From NCBI GenBank assembly GCA_024734555.1, contig JANPWX010000038.1:3048758-3112757 (forward strand): 64,000 nucleotides of DNA. The letters are read 5' to 3'. The position numbers were made by a program, and so were the translations under genes. This document shows positions 40,318-53,303 of the stretch, piece by piece. Every line of letters begins with the position of its first letter. The first letter of the stretch is position 1. The DNA is from Trochalopteron elliotii (taxonomy: Eukaryota > Chordata > Aves > Passeriformes > Leiothrichidae). The notes beneath the pieces are model-generated. The model did no database searches. It saw only the letters and a program-made list of their open reading frames with translations, and was not told the DNA's origin.

Positions 40318-40495
40318 TACAGTGCAGGTCATGGCAGGAGGGGCTTCTGCATCCTGCTCTGCCAGAGACCTTCTCCAAGAAAAAAAAAGTATAAATCAGG
40401 ACTTCCCCTTTCCCTTGAGGCTGCCAACAGCAGTGCTAGTCTCAGGGAAGATGCATTTTCACTGTAACAGAACAAAAGCACACACACTTTCCAAG
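40318..40495 (+). repeat. Diverged duplicated unit, copy B
   Basis: This is the partner of 39428-39625, about 890 bases downstream in direct orientation. It contains the same 17-base core AGGGAAGATGCATTTTC (about 40447-40463). It begins to diverge completely from copy A after about 40495. Confidence 0.75.
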
Positions 40496-43400
40496 GAGGC
40501 CGTTGTGTTTCTGTTAGGTGCCTTCTCTTCCATGACACCGACCTTCAGATCCTTTGGAGCAAAGGCTGAATTGTCAAGCTCTGAATCTGAGAAACAATAA
40601 AGCTGCAGTGAAGATATACTGTAAGGGATTTTTTAGCTGATAGGAAACATTACACATTGAGGCACTTATGCCAGTTTTATGTCACTTGAATATGAATATG
40701 AATATATTTACAGTTTTTAGTTTGTATATAGTTCTTAAGCAGTATGTGCATGCTCCTTGAGCCTATACATGACAGTCTTGAAGAGTCTGTCCTGTAGGTG
40801 TTCACAACATTGTCATAAATACTTAAGTTAAAAGATTATTATTGAACTTAAATATTAGGAAAATCAAGACAGAGATGTATATTGGATTCTGCCTTGGATG
40901 TTCATGAAATTCATAGAGAATTTGGAATCCCAAAGACATTGCAGTAACAGGAGAGCTTTTCAGTAAGCACTTTTCTAAGATGGTCCCCTAAGTAAAAATC
41001 TAAACACTGTCACATAAGAAAGTAGGCAGATGCTACAGTGCTGTCTGGCATCAATAAAGATCCAGATCATACATAAAATTGCATTAAGTCAGGATAGAAA
41101 GACCAGACTAGTTGATGGGCAAGAAACACATGAAGACATACACCTTTCTGGAAGAAGAATCCTTTCCAGTGCACATTAACAAAGAAGGATTGACCAATTG
41201 AATCTCCACCCCTGACCACACACTACAGTGTCTTTTATTATTCCTCCACTATCTCCTACACTTCAGCAGCAGTACAAAATCTCCTCCCAGAGGTGTGACA
41301 AGTACCCACATTCTGTACTAGAGATCTTTTGCTCTCTACTGATGCGGCACTTACAATAATAGCCACACTCAAAAGCCCACAATAAAATCTTGACTGACCA
41401 TGAGCAAAGACTACCACCAAAGCCTCCTCCTCTGCCCCCTTGTTCCTTACTGAGTGAGACACAAGTACTTGCTGAGTTCACTGACATCAAGCAGCAATCC
41501 TTCCTATGAGGACTCTCATGAAATACTCATTGAGGTTTCTGCCAGGGACTTCTTTATTGTGTTGCTTTCTCAGTACAGTGGTGCTGTTGGAAGAGTCTCA
41601 CTCTGCCTCAGATTTCACCCTAAAAACCACAAAATAGGATTACTTAAATGATGTCCATATCTACTTCGTTGACATTTGAATCCTCAGTGTGCCACAGCTA
41701 TGTCACTTGATCTGTCAAGAGGAAGTGGTGTGAGAGGGCAGGAACTGACAAGCTGCTCCTATGGAACAGTGTAGTAACACCCTAATATCCATAGTTCTTT
41801 TAGTACATGCATGTATATGTGTTCTCAGCAAAAGATGCTGCCTCCTACTTGTATGAGACTATGAAGTGAGTTCAGCCTCCCATGTTTCCTGGCACACCTT
41901 CCAATTGTGCCAGCAAGGCCATGTTCTCAAAGCAGAACAGAGATTTGATACTCCCAAAACAGTAAAGTAAGAAGCTGTCTGATGTCATTATTTTAATTAT
42001 GACAGAAAGGAAGAATATCTCAAGAAAATGGAGAAATATATAAATCCTCTATTCTTGTGTCCTTTGCAGGAAATGTCACTGCCGTAGGCTACATGTGACC
42101 ATGTTTTTTCCTCTTCAGGTGTGCTCACTAGGGATTGGAAGCAAAACCATAGATCATATGTGGATTTTTTTTCTGTTCTGTTGCATCATGAAACAGTTTA
42201 GGTGCCTCCTGTCTCCTTATCTAAGCTTTATGTTTCCTATAGCTCCTGTTTCCAGTGTGGACTGCAGCAGGGGCTCTTCATGCATATGTACCAGTGATTC
42301 TAGATACTGTGCTTATTACCAAACCAGAAGTGACTCCTTCTCCAGGAGGAATTATATTCAGGCTCTTTGCAGAAATAAAATAGGAATGATGGCTGCACTG
42401 ATGAACGTGCTCAGCAGACATGGAAGAATTAAACTCAGTAAAGTGTTTTGGTGAAGTCCAGGGTCAGTAACAATCAAACACTTTCCAGACTGACCTAATG
42501 TCCTGGTCCTCATCCTGCAAAACATTTACAGCTACTTCTTTCCCATGAGAAACACAACTATCTTTTCTTCCCCCACTCTAAAGAAGTCCAATGGGGAAAC
42601 TTACTTCAAAGTAGCCTGCTGCCTCAGCCAGTGTCCAGTGCTAGAAGTAGGGCCCATTTGCTGTAGTTGATCTAGAGTTATCATTTAGATATCTTCTCTG
42701 ACATTGTGGTTTAAGAATTCCTTTTTCATCTCACAGAACAAATGTGGAGGGCTTTCTGCAGTGAAATAAATCAATAAATAATTACTGCTTCATATAGCAG
42801 GGCACCACAAGTCACTAGCACAGCTACTTGGACGAGACAGATAAGTACCAATGATGTTTGAAGAATCCTGCCTTGATAGCCCTCAGCCTTCTAAATATCT
42901 GTCATCAATGAGCAAGAAGCATCCGTCTAGTGCTTCAAGCCAATTCACTATCTCTCTATCAATTCAATCTCTCTATCTTGCAAAGAGATAAATGTTCATC
43001 CAAGGAAAGAGATGCAGAAAAATGGCAAAATGAGAATTATATTTACATTGAAAAATGCTATGTCAACAAAAAAGGCTAATCAACCTCAAAATCTGTCTTC
43101 AGATTCTGACTTGTCAGTTTTCTATACAAAAAGCTCATCATCAGAGATCATTGTAATCCCCAAAATTTCTAAAACCTTGGGTCTGAGGCTGAACCTTTCA
43201 CCTGCAGAGGACTTGGAATTCATCCATTTGCTGCAAGATATTAGAGGTTGATCAGGACAAATCCTTCAAGTTCCTATCACCAGGTATACATCCAGTACCA
43301 TAAAGCATGATAGCTCCAGTATCAAATCTAAACAGAGAAATTTCTAAAAGAAATAAGATTAAAGCATGAAACCACAAAGGAAACTATAACTATTCCCCAA

Positions 43401-43799
43401 GTGAAGACAGAATCAGCAATGACATTCCTCACTGAAGATTGTAAGGCCTGCTCTTAAAAACCTTTGCAGACAGAACTTCAACAGCTTGTTTGTGCAAATC
43501 ACATGAGTTTTGGCTTTGCTACCTATCAGGTAGCTTGGCCTAATATTAAAACTAAAATTCCTTTACTGCAAATACTTGAATCTGCACTACAGATTATTTC
43601 CCTGCTCTTGTATTCCCTCTCACATACTAAAGTACTCTCTTTTCTCCTTTAATTCTCTTTTTATCCAGAAAACTCATTTTTTCACAGTTCTCACAAATCT
43701 CAGGTTTCTCCAAACGTACTTGTCACAAGTTGCTGAATCTGGTGGATCAGTTCAGGCACTCCAGGCACAGCCAGAGTGAGGTGTCTGAGTGCACTCTGA
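40496..43799. other. Non-coding DNA, no gene seen
   Basis: A small AATATG repeat lies at 40688-40706. 41240-42460 is more GC-balanced and holds several frames (for example 42095-42454, 119 codons) without a recognisable domain. An unrecognised transposon or non-coding transcript cannot be excluded. Confidence 0.5.
40688..40706. repeat. AATATG hexamer repeat, three units
   Basis: Three tandem hexamer units, gaatatgaatatgaatat. Confidence 0.9.
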
Positions 43800-44405
43800 A
43801 TAGACATGCACACAGTACACATAGATTCACACAACTGGCCACACAGATACAGGAACAGTGAGCTCAGCACTCACACAAACAAAAAGAGCACAAATGGCTT
43901 GATCTTGTTCCCTTATATGGGTGAAAATATATCTATTTACAGACACATACAAAAAATATGTATGTCTTCAGCAACTGGCCTTAGATATTCATTCTGTCTA
44001 GTTCCCGTATCCTTGATGACTTGGCCTCCCAGCTGCCTCACTCACAGACACGAATATATGCAATCAGATCTCTCTGGCTGCTGACCCATGTTTATGACAT
44101 TTCCTGAAGCTGTACCCCAGACACCATGTTCTCTTCAACAACTGACTTGGACATCCTGGTCCCTCTACTAGTCAGCTCACAGACCACTCAAGTTTCTCCA
44201 GATTCATGGACAATCCAATCTGTGACTCCCAAGCTTCGTCTTACTCACTGACTGCCAGTTTGGTGTTAACTAGTGATTATACAGTGACACAGACATCCAC
44301 ACAGTATGGACACACTTGGGTCTCTTCAGCTACTGACTCCAAAACCACACAGGCCTTTTGTGGTCCAGTGGAACTCTCTAGCACTTTGACCTACATTGAG
44401 GTAAG
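43800..44405. repeat. Degenerate repeat-like tract rich in CA and ACTGAC
   Basis: Related strings recur in one orientation: cttcagcaactgg (43966), ctctggctgctgac (about 44070), cttcaacaactgac (44133) and cttcagctactgac (44324). Among them lie repeated cacag/cagacac elements. Spacing is irregular, roughly 60-190 bases, so this is at best a heavily decayed minisatellite. One frame (44206-44403) is Ser/Thr-rich and runs into a perfect donor (GAG|GTAAGTGC at 44400), but no acceptor or family supports an exon. Confidence 0.3.
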
Positions 44406-45857
44406 TGCCCTGAAAATAGACAGCTTTTTTACCCAGGAAAATATTTAGAAACCAAGCCAGACAGGAAGACAGTGCAGAGTGCACTGATCAAGCTCAGGGC
44501 ACAGCTAGGCAAGCACACTGGTCATCAACTTGCTTACGTACAACAGTCTCATTTTATTATCCTCTCAATTTTCCCAAGCTTCTTCCTCCTCAAACCTCAA
44601 AGATTCCTTCCTTTTTCCTGGTTTTGGTTCTTTCCTTAAATCTCCCTTACTATTGACATCTCATCAATGTTGAGATGCTTTTCCCCTTGCATCCCACAAG
44701 GCCCATACCTCCTAAACAAAAGCTGCCCAGTGTCCAAAAAAGGTACTCATAAGAGCCTGTCCCATTGATTTGTCAGATGGGTTCCATGCTGGCACAAGAG
44801 CTGGTGGCTTCTTTGTGACAGACCTGGGAAGAACCACGCAGAAACTCTATCAGGGTTACTGGAGTTCCCCTGCCTATAATCACGTTTCTGTGCTTCTTTG
44901 TGCTCGTGTGTGGTGATGAGTCTTTAATTCAATAAATCAAGATGCTTTCCTTGTGTACCTATACCTAAAACTGAAAACTGATCTGCAACTGTAGCTTTGC
45001 AGACAGCAAAAGCAAGGTGTAGATGGATTCACATATCTGAAAATAATAGTCTTATTAGCTCTTTCCAATACAGTATCATTCCTTTCTCTATCTGCAACAC
45101 CTTACTCACTGTTTAGCTCTGATGCATCCACTTTGGCAGAGCTGCTACCTAGCTATCTTGCATTTACACAATCAATTAGTCCTGCTTTAGCAGGAAATTT
45201 TTTGCTGACCTTAATGGATTTCACCATACTTTTAGGACATTTCTGTAAATTATCAGTGTCATCTTGAATTCTAATGCTCTCTTCCAGCATTCTTCATTCT
45301 GAGAGGCATAATCTGTGTATTAATAAACCAGCTCTTCTTTTGAACACCCAACTTGTAAATGAAAGTATTAAATAGCACCAGTCCTGTGAAAGGCCACTCT
45401 GGAACTGGATGTACCCCTGCCATTTAGTGAGGCTCATAAAACTCATTTCCCTAATAGCCAGGTTTACACTTGTGCCTCAGTCTTTCAGGGTTTGTTTTTG
45501 TGTTCCTACTTCATGCATGTAGATTATAATTTTACCTAGTTTCCCCAGCTACCCTTTCTTTGTTCATTACCTTCTCTTTACTCTGGAGTGCTATAGTTTA
45601 ACTTAACACCATTACTATACTTCAGGGGAGTTTCAGCTACTCTGAACTCCACTTATCCATGCACTTGTTTCTTAGATGATTAATTTTTAAGGGGTTTTTT
45701 AAAATTATTATTTGTTAAAATTGTCTTTTTAAAGTCTATTGGGTTGGACTTTTTTTTTCTGTGAATTTACATATTTATTTCATGTTCTTCCACTTGCCTT
45801 TTCTGAAAACAGATTCAAATTGTCCATTTGAATGCACATTACTCTTTTCTAATTCCA

Positions 45858-45887
45858 TTACTCTTACCATTGAAAAGGTAAGAGTAA
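45858..45887. other. Perfect 11-bp hairpin
   Basis: TTACTCTTACC (45858-45868) is followed after an 8-base loop by its exact reverse complement GGTAAGAGTAA (45877-45887). The left arm is itself part of a direct repeat (cattactctt, also at about 45837). It is too short for a microRNA precursor. Confidence 0.85.
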
Positions 45888-47187
45888 GCTTAAAATTAGT
45901 AGTTAACCAATGACAGAAAGGCATAGAGATTTTCTGCTACTTCTGTATCTATCTCTGAAAAAACTTGTATAAGGAACTTGCAAAAGTTTGGCGTAGGCTG
46001 TATGCTTTCCAAGCAGTTACTGCTCTAGTTGATGCTCCTTGCTAAGGAATACCTTGTTAAGTGCTTCATGAGTAACCCTAAATACACCCTCTTTCTCATT
46101 TTCTCCACCCCCTTTCCCAAAGGAAGGAACTCCTTCCTTCAACTCTTTCCTCTTCTTGCAACTCAGATCAATTGGCACAGAATGCAACACCTCTTCCTGC
46201 TACTCCTCTTCCCTGAAAATATTACTTTTTAAAGCAAGCTCTTTTATATTACTTGAATTCAAATCTTTATGACAATCCAGATGCATTTCATAAAAACATG
46301 GATTTCAAAAGAAGTGTCAAATGTAAAACTAAAGAATATAAACTTTGATGCCACAGAAAATTTCACAGTGCTCCAAGAATTTTTTCTACATCAAAAATCT
46401 ACAGAATAAAAGAATAAGACAAATTTGCAATCATAAAAATTTCAGGGATTTGGCCAAATTCAGCAGAAATCCTTCATTTAAGATCTTTTATTAATTGGAT
46501 CTTGCCTAGATATTTGACCTAAACAAAACTAGCTCACAAAATATTCTCCAGAATGTGAACTGATTGCCATGCATGGTATTATAATCTGTAAACTTAAATG
46601 CAAAACAGTTAAAATACAGAACAGAATATGTAGGACAGTAGTGCTAAAATGCTCCATTTCAGGTGTTGAATTATACCAGTCTGGGATATTTCAAATGGGA
46701 CACTCATATTCCATGTGTCAACTCAGGTGTCCCTTCTAAGAAATGGTAATTAGACAATTATATGATGAAAAAGCAACTGTTTGAGCCATTTTTAACTTAG
46801 CTTAATTTATGTTGAATCAGATATTATCAAAGACATTGATTAGAACATGACATTGCCATTCAGAATAATAAAAAAGAATCTATAGATTATTTCAGATATA
46901 TTTTATTTAGAGACTTAACTCTTCAGTAATAAAAATAAATTCTAAGAATAAAAATTCTACATCATTCTGTGCATGTATTGGCCTAGTTGACAAAGAACAT
47001 AGTCCATTCTGTCAAATAATTGTACATGTGTATGGTTATGTATAATCAATTTAAAAATATTTATTAATGTACTTTTCTTTACAAGGACTTCTAAATAGTA
47101 CATCTATCATGATTCTTTTTGTGTACAGCAGATTCCACCTAACTAAACTAACAATAGCTGAGCAAATATATAACACGCGACAAGTTT

Positions 47188-47215
47188 CCAGTGTAAAAAA
47201 TGAGGTTTACACTGG
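47188..47215. other. Perfect 10-bp hairpin
   Basis: CCAGTGTAAA (47188-47197) pairs with TTTACACTGG (47206-47215) across an 8-base loop. It is too short for a microRNA precursor and has no T run, so no function is inferred. Confidence 0.85.
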
Positions 47216-48444
47216 TTTTGGAATCCACAATCTGCAAGTTTTTAATGGAACTGGGAGATCCACATCTGATTCAGATTTAGTGTCATCCACCCACCACAAA
47301 ATCTGCCTTCCTTGTTTTGTTTCTTCACTAAAAGAATTGATAAGAACACAAAAATTTTGCAATTAACAAATAGGGTGAGCATTTAGCTCTTTGCTCATCT
47401 GAGGCTAAGTATTAAATGTGAATTTCTCATTGCTTTTGTGACTGATGAATGTCTAAATAAAAATTTATCATTATATTAATAATGCCAACTATTCTGATTT
47501 TTTTTTTGAGAAGACTGGGAACTTTTACTTTCATAAAGATAATTAACATATTTCTATGTAGTCCAGAAATATATTAAAGCACATGAGAAAAGAAAGCATT
47601 TTCTGTAGTTGAAAACTGAAAATAAAACCAGCCACTGTTCTGATTGTTTTGTGGCCAGAAAAAAGCAAGCATCTGGAGTGTAAACTAGGATGATCCCATG
47701 AGACATAAATGATCCAAATATGATCGGACATTCTGGTTACTAAATTAAATATATCAGAATACAGGCAGTTCTTTCAATCTACCTGACTGCATAAACAAAG
47801 GTCTCCCTGTCACAGGACTGGCAGTGAGAAATTCCCTGAGGAATTAGTGAGGGAGAGGGAAGATTTTTCCACACTGTGCTCCAGGTAACATGGGTAAAGT
47901 TATTTGTATTTATACTGTTATTAAAGCACACAGGAGAGAGGAGCAGAGGACAGTGAGAGTATCCCATTATCTAAACTACTGTCTGTATCAACATCCTGTC
48001 ACTATCGTATTTTTGTATCTTTCCTTCCACACAGTCACCTCTTCTGGCAAATAAAAAAGAACAAGGACACTGGGTGGGGTGAAAAAAAGCACGTTCAGAA
48101 AGCTGGTGTTTAAAAAAATAAAAAGGTATGATAGGGCGAATAGAAATCTCTCACCTCTCAGAAACAACTGAATGATGTTAGAATGCGAGTAAGGCATGAT
48201 GTCTGCTCTCTCAGCAGACTTTCATATATCTCCAGTTACAAAGTGTTCACTGACCCATGAACAGAGATTGCTAGTTTATGGCTTATGCCATCAGCAACCT
48301 GGCTGAGAAAATCCATTCTTCTTCAAGTTCTGTGAATAGCTTTCTTTCAATAGAAGAAAAGTAGATTTAAAAATCATGTATATATTTTTATAGAAAGTGG
48401 TTTTGTGTATTTACAATAGAAGACAAGAGAATATTGTAGCTTAC

Positions 48445-48484
48445 CTTCATAGCAATAACAACAAGCTTTCCAAAGTTGTTCCCT
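48445..48484 (-). CDS. Candidate 40-base micro-exon, unidentified gene
   Basis: On the minus strand a strong acceptor (TTTCTTATTTTTCAG|AGGG, AG at 48486-48485) and a strong donor (ATGAAG|GTAAGC) bracket 40 bases. One frame reads GNNFGKLVVIAMK, entering with one leftover base and leaving in phase 0. Another frame is also open and the third is stopped. The splice sites are the best-matched pair I found in the window. By chance, however, dozens of short acceptor-donor pairs are expected in 64 kb on two strands, and I do not recognise the peptide. Confidence 0.2.
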
Positions 48485-51400
48485 CTGAAAAATAAGAAAT
48501 TAGCCACAAAACAAATTATCTTGTTATATTAAATGTATGCACACTGGGATCTCTCAGCCAAGAGATGAGATGCAGGTAGAGATTTAAAAGTCAATTTCCA
48601 GTCAACCACTGTTGTTAAAGGAGATGAATTTTCTTTCCAGACACCCAAGTTTGATATAGTACATGGCTAAAGCTGTAATGAAGGTAACAGAGCTGCTGCT
48701 GATGATGATGACAGATCTGATCTTTTGGGTCTGGATTGTGCTCAGTGGATGACTAATTTTCAGGCAGTGAATGACTGTGTTTCAGGCACATCCAAAAGTA
48801 AGATTTGACATTATACTTTGCATTTGAAACCTTAAGTTTCTATAAGTTTAGAGGGAAACCATTTCATCACATTTTCAAGTTTTTTGGTTGATGTGGAGCA
48901 CTAGGTGATACACAAAGAGATACACCTGCACACCCAAGAGCCACATCTAAAACTTCCAGAGAGGAGAGTTATAATGTTCTCTCTAGTTTATGAGCATCTG
49001 GTTAGATGATTCCTCTGGAGAGCAGGCTACAAATTCCCACTGTGCACCTTCAGAATTTTTCCCCAAACTTTGAAATGTCAGCTCTTTGGGTGCACATTTG
49101 TCTCCATTTTAAACAGTTTCTACTCCATGTCATCCATCTAAATAATCTTTGAATAGGATCCAGAACTCAGGTATTCCTGACCTCACAGATGACCATTCCA
49201 TTGCTATATCCTGAAGTATAAGAATGTAATGATTAACACAGAACAGCTTCAGAAGGAAAGAACAGAAAAAATCCATTCAAAGTACTCTTTCTTAATTTTT
49301 ATCCATCGTCTTAGACCTGGAAGAATGAGTAAATTCAGTGACTACAATAAGCTTCTGAAAAGGATCAGATAGCTTCTCTAAATGTTTTTATACATGCTGT
49401 TATGTCCCCAATGAATCCAGAGAAATAATTTGGATCTATTTCAAAAACTGCTACTGTGGAATCACTTTTTAAATCAAAGGTCCTAAAATATTCACCCAAT
49501 TTTGCAAGTTTCAAAAGTGTTGTATTGACTAAAACTGCATTTTTCACTGAATAAAGCTATTCACTTGGAAAACAACACTCAACCCTGTTAAGATATCACA
49601 AATCAGTAAAAAAAAAAATTTAAAAATAGATGCTACCAGGAGTTATAAGGAGTAAAAGAGAAGGTATCAGGAAGCCTATAAAAGGTGAAATTACGAACAG
49701 AGTAGATGGATTTCAAAAGTATTAAATTTGATAGTCATGAGGCTATTAATAACACTTAAAAAAAGACTCCAAGCACCAAAAGCCACCAGTCCAGAGCCAG
49801 GAGGAAAAAAGTTAAAAGAAGATAGAAGACAAAACCCAAAAGGAAGAAGAGGAGTCTAAGATAGCAGATGAGTATGAAACCCAAAAGGTAATAATTTGAC
49901 TTTGAAACAAAATCATTGCTCAGCTGATCCATGGTTTCAGATCATCTAATCTCCCAGTGTAAACGAAATGGTTGCAACTGGTATATTGTATCAGAAATAA
50001 GCATTTCAAAAGAAAAACTTAAGTGAAAGTCACTATAAAACATGGGGGAAGACCTAGATTTTCCTTTTGGCTTTTCATGCCTTTAAGGAGGTAAACGAAA
50101 GGACTTGTGACAGAAAGCATTTTGGAATACTCAACTGTTCAGTACTATACGGTGTTAATATCACTGCTGTGTAGTACTATAACCAGAGAGCCATATTACA
50201 CCAAATGCTCAGCATGGAAAGCAACACCTGTGTGTGCAGGTGCCATCTTTCAAGTTGACGGAACTTGCTAATATTTTGAATAAGAGATGATATTGCTTTT
50301 TTACAAATCCTCAACGTGATTGATTGATTTAGGTTTTTTTTTTTTTTCTTACTGATACAATTGTTTAGGAAGTACTCACTCCTGCAGCAATCAATAATCC
50401 TCACCACAGTCCTTGCTTCTGCCTTTTTCCCACATGGCAAAATACACAATCATTTTTAAATTATTGGAACGCTACATTTAGAAAGAGCCTATTTTTAGTC
50501 TCTGTCATTTATCTCACCTAAGACAAACTTCCTTTGCAGGAAGCCACATCAATACTCCGATAAATCCAGGCTTTAAATCCATTGCTTTGAGGAAAACCAA
50601 TTAACCACTGCCTAAGCAATGGAACAGGTCTCCTTTAAAACTTTATTTGTGACTTCATAATCAAAGTCTTTCACTCACCAGCAAAATTTTTTTGCTTATC
50701 CATGCATTCAGCTGAATATTCTTTCCATGACATTTTGCTCCTTTGTCGTGATGTTTTCATGCTAATTGTTATTTATGGCTAAATTTGTTTCTAGGTGCCA
50801 TACAGTTGTTACAAAGCAAGGTATAAGATGTAAGCAATTCACTACTGGATTTGTGTATATGATTGGGATTTTGTTCACACTAATTTTTGCAGAGCCTCCA
50901 GAGGGTCTGGTATCCCACGCATTAATTTCTGTAATGAGTTCCGTATAAATTCTGTATGTTCTGTATGAGTTCAGGAGAGACACAGAAGAGCTTCTCAATA
51001 AAGCTGATATTTGCAGACAGTCAAGATGGAAAAGCATATCAGACCTCATTCCAATGAAATTTTAGAAATCATGTCAGATGCTCATATCTAATTCATTTTC
51101 CACAATTATTATTTTTATTCTACCACCATATTTCTTCTCCAGTTTTCAGCTTATAAATGTATTAATGTTCCTGTTATATCTATTTATTTCCTAAGTTTTT
51201 TATTTTGCCTAAAAAGTTCTTCTTCAGCAGTTGATGCACTGATGAATTCAGGATATTCATCACACATTTTCTCCATCTTTATTCTACTAAATACAAGCCA
51301 GATTTTTCTCAAATCTTTCCATTGCAGTATAGTCTTTCCCTTCTCCTTCAGCTCCTTCAGCTTAGCACCTGTATCAGTTTTAACCTACTGGTCTCAAATG

Positions 51401-52676
51401 TGATTGGTGAGGTTTTTTACCCAGTGTTCCTCATATCTATTGGGAATGCATATGTGCTGCACTTAGAAACAAGAAAATGTACTGGTTTTTTCTGGCAGTA
51501 TAGTGGTCCAGCTAGGAAAAGTATTCAAGCAATCACAACTGCCTGAACAAGCCTCTCAACAAGAACTTTGAGTACTGAAATGTGTGGTGTGTCATTGTGC
51601 TACAATTTGACCTCTGCAGAATCACTGCAACAAAGGTAGTTATGAACCCAGTCGACTGAAAGCAGTTGATATTTTTTTCCTGTGATAAGTCTTATTACAT
51701 CAATTCAGATATAAACATAGGCATTGAACAAAGGGACACTGAAATGAATAAATTTAATAAAATTTCTAACTACATCATCTTTGCATTTTTCAAACTCAGT
51801 ATTATATTTAAACATCCCTAATCTACAGCTGAAGAAAAAAGCAATGCCAAAAAAACAAATGCAGAACTTAAAACAAAATATGTGTGAACATGCACATATA
51901 ATCAGTCTGTTAAGATGGGGATATTTTAGAATCAGTTTTTGAATCAAAGACATGCTTTAAAGTTAGGCTGAAAGTACCAATATTTGCTAAAACATCATGA
52001 GTATCTACTATCATTATCTCCTATTACAAACAGCTAAAGTGGGGTACACTTATCATGCAATAATAACATTTTAACATTAAAAGAATTCATACTTTCACTA
52101 AGTAAGAAAGGGAGAACTAAATAAATTCTGTTCCAGAAGTCCTTATCAGAATATGAATAAAAATGCATCATAAACAGTATATGAATGGTATGTTACACTA
52201 CAACCATTTACCTACAACCAGTTAACACCATAAAGAATTTGATTTGTTTAAAAAAAAACCTAATTGCTAGACTACATCATTCAATCCTTGCAACTAACTC
52301 AAGACCAATACATTTTAAACACTTATTTTGATTTTTCCTGCAAAGAGTAATGAATAATCATTATCCTCCTTTCTGGGCAGCCAAGAAAATGTGGATTTAA
52401 TGAGAGGCAAGTGGACTAGCACACAGTTGTAAGAACAGATATCTCAAGAACAGCACACTACTACCATCTTCATATATATTTCTCAAGTGATTTTACCTTT
52501 ACAAGGGGATTCAATAAAGAGCAGCCTCCACAAGAAAACACTGAAAATTTAACACTGGGCTAAATACAGACAGGCATTTTTTGATCTTCTTAGATTCTTT
52601 TGATATTGAAAGAAAAAAAGAATTTAGAATGATCAGAAGTCTCTAAACTAGAATTTAAGGAAGGAATTTAAGATGC
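48485..52676. other. AT-rich non-coding DNA, no gene seen
   Basis: A poly-T run at 50333-50347 is the only simple repeat of note. Frames up to 95 codons occur near 50760-51050 on both strands without a recognisable domain. The 48640-48800 stretch is more complex in sequence, but nothing identifiable was found. Confidence 0.6.
52672..52676. other. Left target-site duplication of the LTR
   Basis: GATGC immediately precedes the LTR and is repeated exactly at 53299-53303. A 5-bp duplication is what ERV-L type integrases leave. Confidence 0.85.
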
Positions 52677-53298
52677 TGTCATGGTTTTAAGTTCAGCTGG
52701 AAATGAAACACAACACAGCCACTCTCTCAACCTTCCCTCTTATCAACCCTGTCCTGGTAGAATGGGGAGAAGAATCAAACTAAAACTTTATGTTGAGATA
52801 AGAACAGTTTTATAATTGAAAAAAAAAGGAAAATATAACAATGGTAAAATAATACTAATAATGATACTTTAAAAAAAAAAATGAAAAAAATCCCCAACAA
52901 CCAAACAAGTGGTGCACAACACAAGTGCTCATCACCCAATGGCCAATGCCAGACCCCCCTTCCCAAACCCAGACTGGCCATCCCTCCAGATAGCTACCTC
53001 TAGTTTATATACTATATACTTTACAGGGCATGGCACCAGTCCATGGTGTGGAATATCCCTTTGGTCCATTCGATTCACCTGTTCTGGCTATGCTCCCTCA
53101 CAGTTTGCTTTTTGTTTGACAAATCTCCTCTCTGGCAGAGTATGAGACAGAAAAAACTTCCTTGACTTAGGATAAACACAACAGGAAAAAAACAAAAATA
53201 TCAGTGTGTCATCAACACCATTCTCATTCCAAATCCAAAACCAGCACTGTAGCAGATATTGAAAATAAATTAACTTTACCCTAGCTGAAACCAGGACA
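52677..53298 (-). mobile_element. Solo LTR of an avian ERV-L-like endogenous retrovirus
   Basis: A 622-base unit is bounded by TG...CA ends with extended inverted similarity: TGTCATGGTTTTAA at the left, and the right end on the minus strand reading TGTCCTGGTTTCAGCT. It is flanked by a perfect 5-bp duplication (GATGC). I recognise the minus-strand text, which opens 'tgtcctggtttcagct.gg..agagttaatttt', as a widespread bird LTR; the family assignment is from memory. A TATA-like box lies on the minus strand in mid-LTR. There is no internal retroviral sequence on either side, so the copy is a solo LTR left by recombination between two LTRs. Lower-complexity A-rich insertions at 52818-52890 are internal to it. 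Confidence 0.88.
53004..53011 (-). promoter_or_regulatory. TATA-like box of the solo LTR
   Basis: TATATAAA on the minus strand, 287 bases inside the LTR from its 5' end. This is where a U3 promoter element would be expected. Whether it is active is unknown. Confidence 0.5.
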
Positions 53299-53303
53299 GA
53301 TGC
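53299..53303. other. Right target-site duplication of the LTR
   Basis: GATGC, identical to 52672-52676. Confidence 0.85.

Larger units (their letters stand above)
44406..48444. other. AT-rich non-coding DNA, no gene seen
   Basis: The stretch contains a pyrimidine-rich region (46080-46215) and two short perfect hairpins, which are listed separately. No gene or interspersed repeat is recognised. Confidence 0.55.

Noticed and set aside
43012..43251. 79-codon plus-strand ORF with Ser-rich middle
   Set aside because: No domain, no splice or start context, and frames of this size are common in the window.
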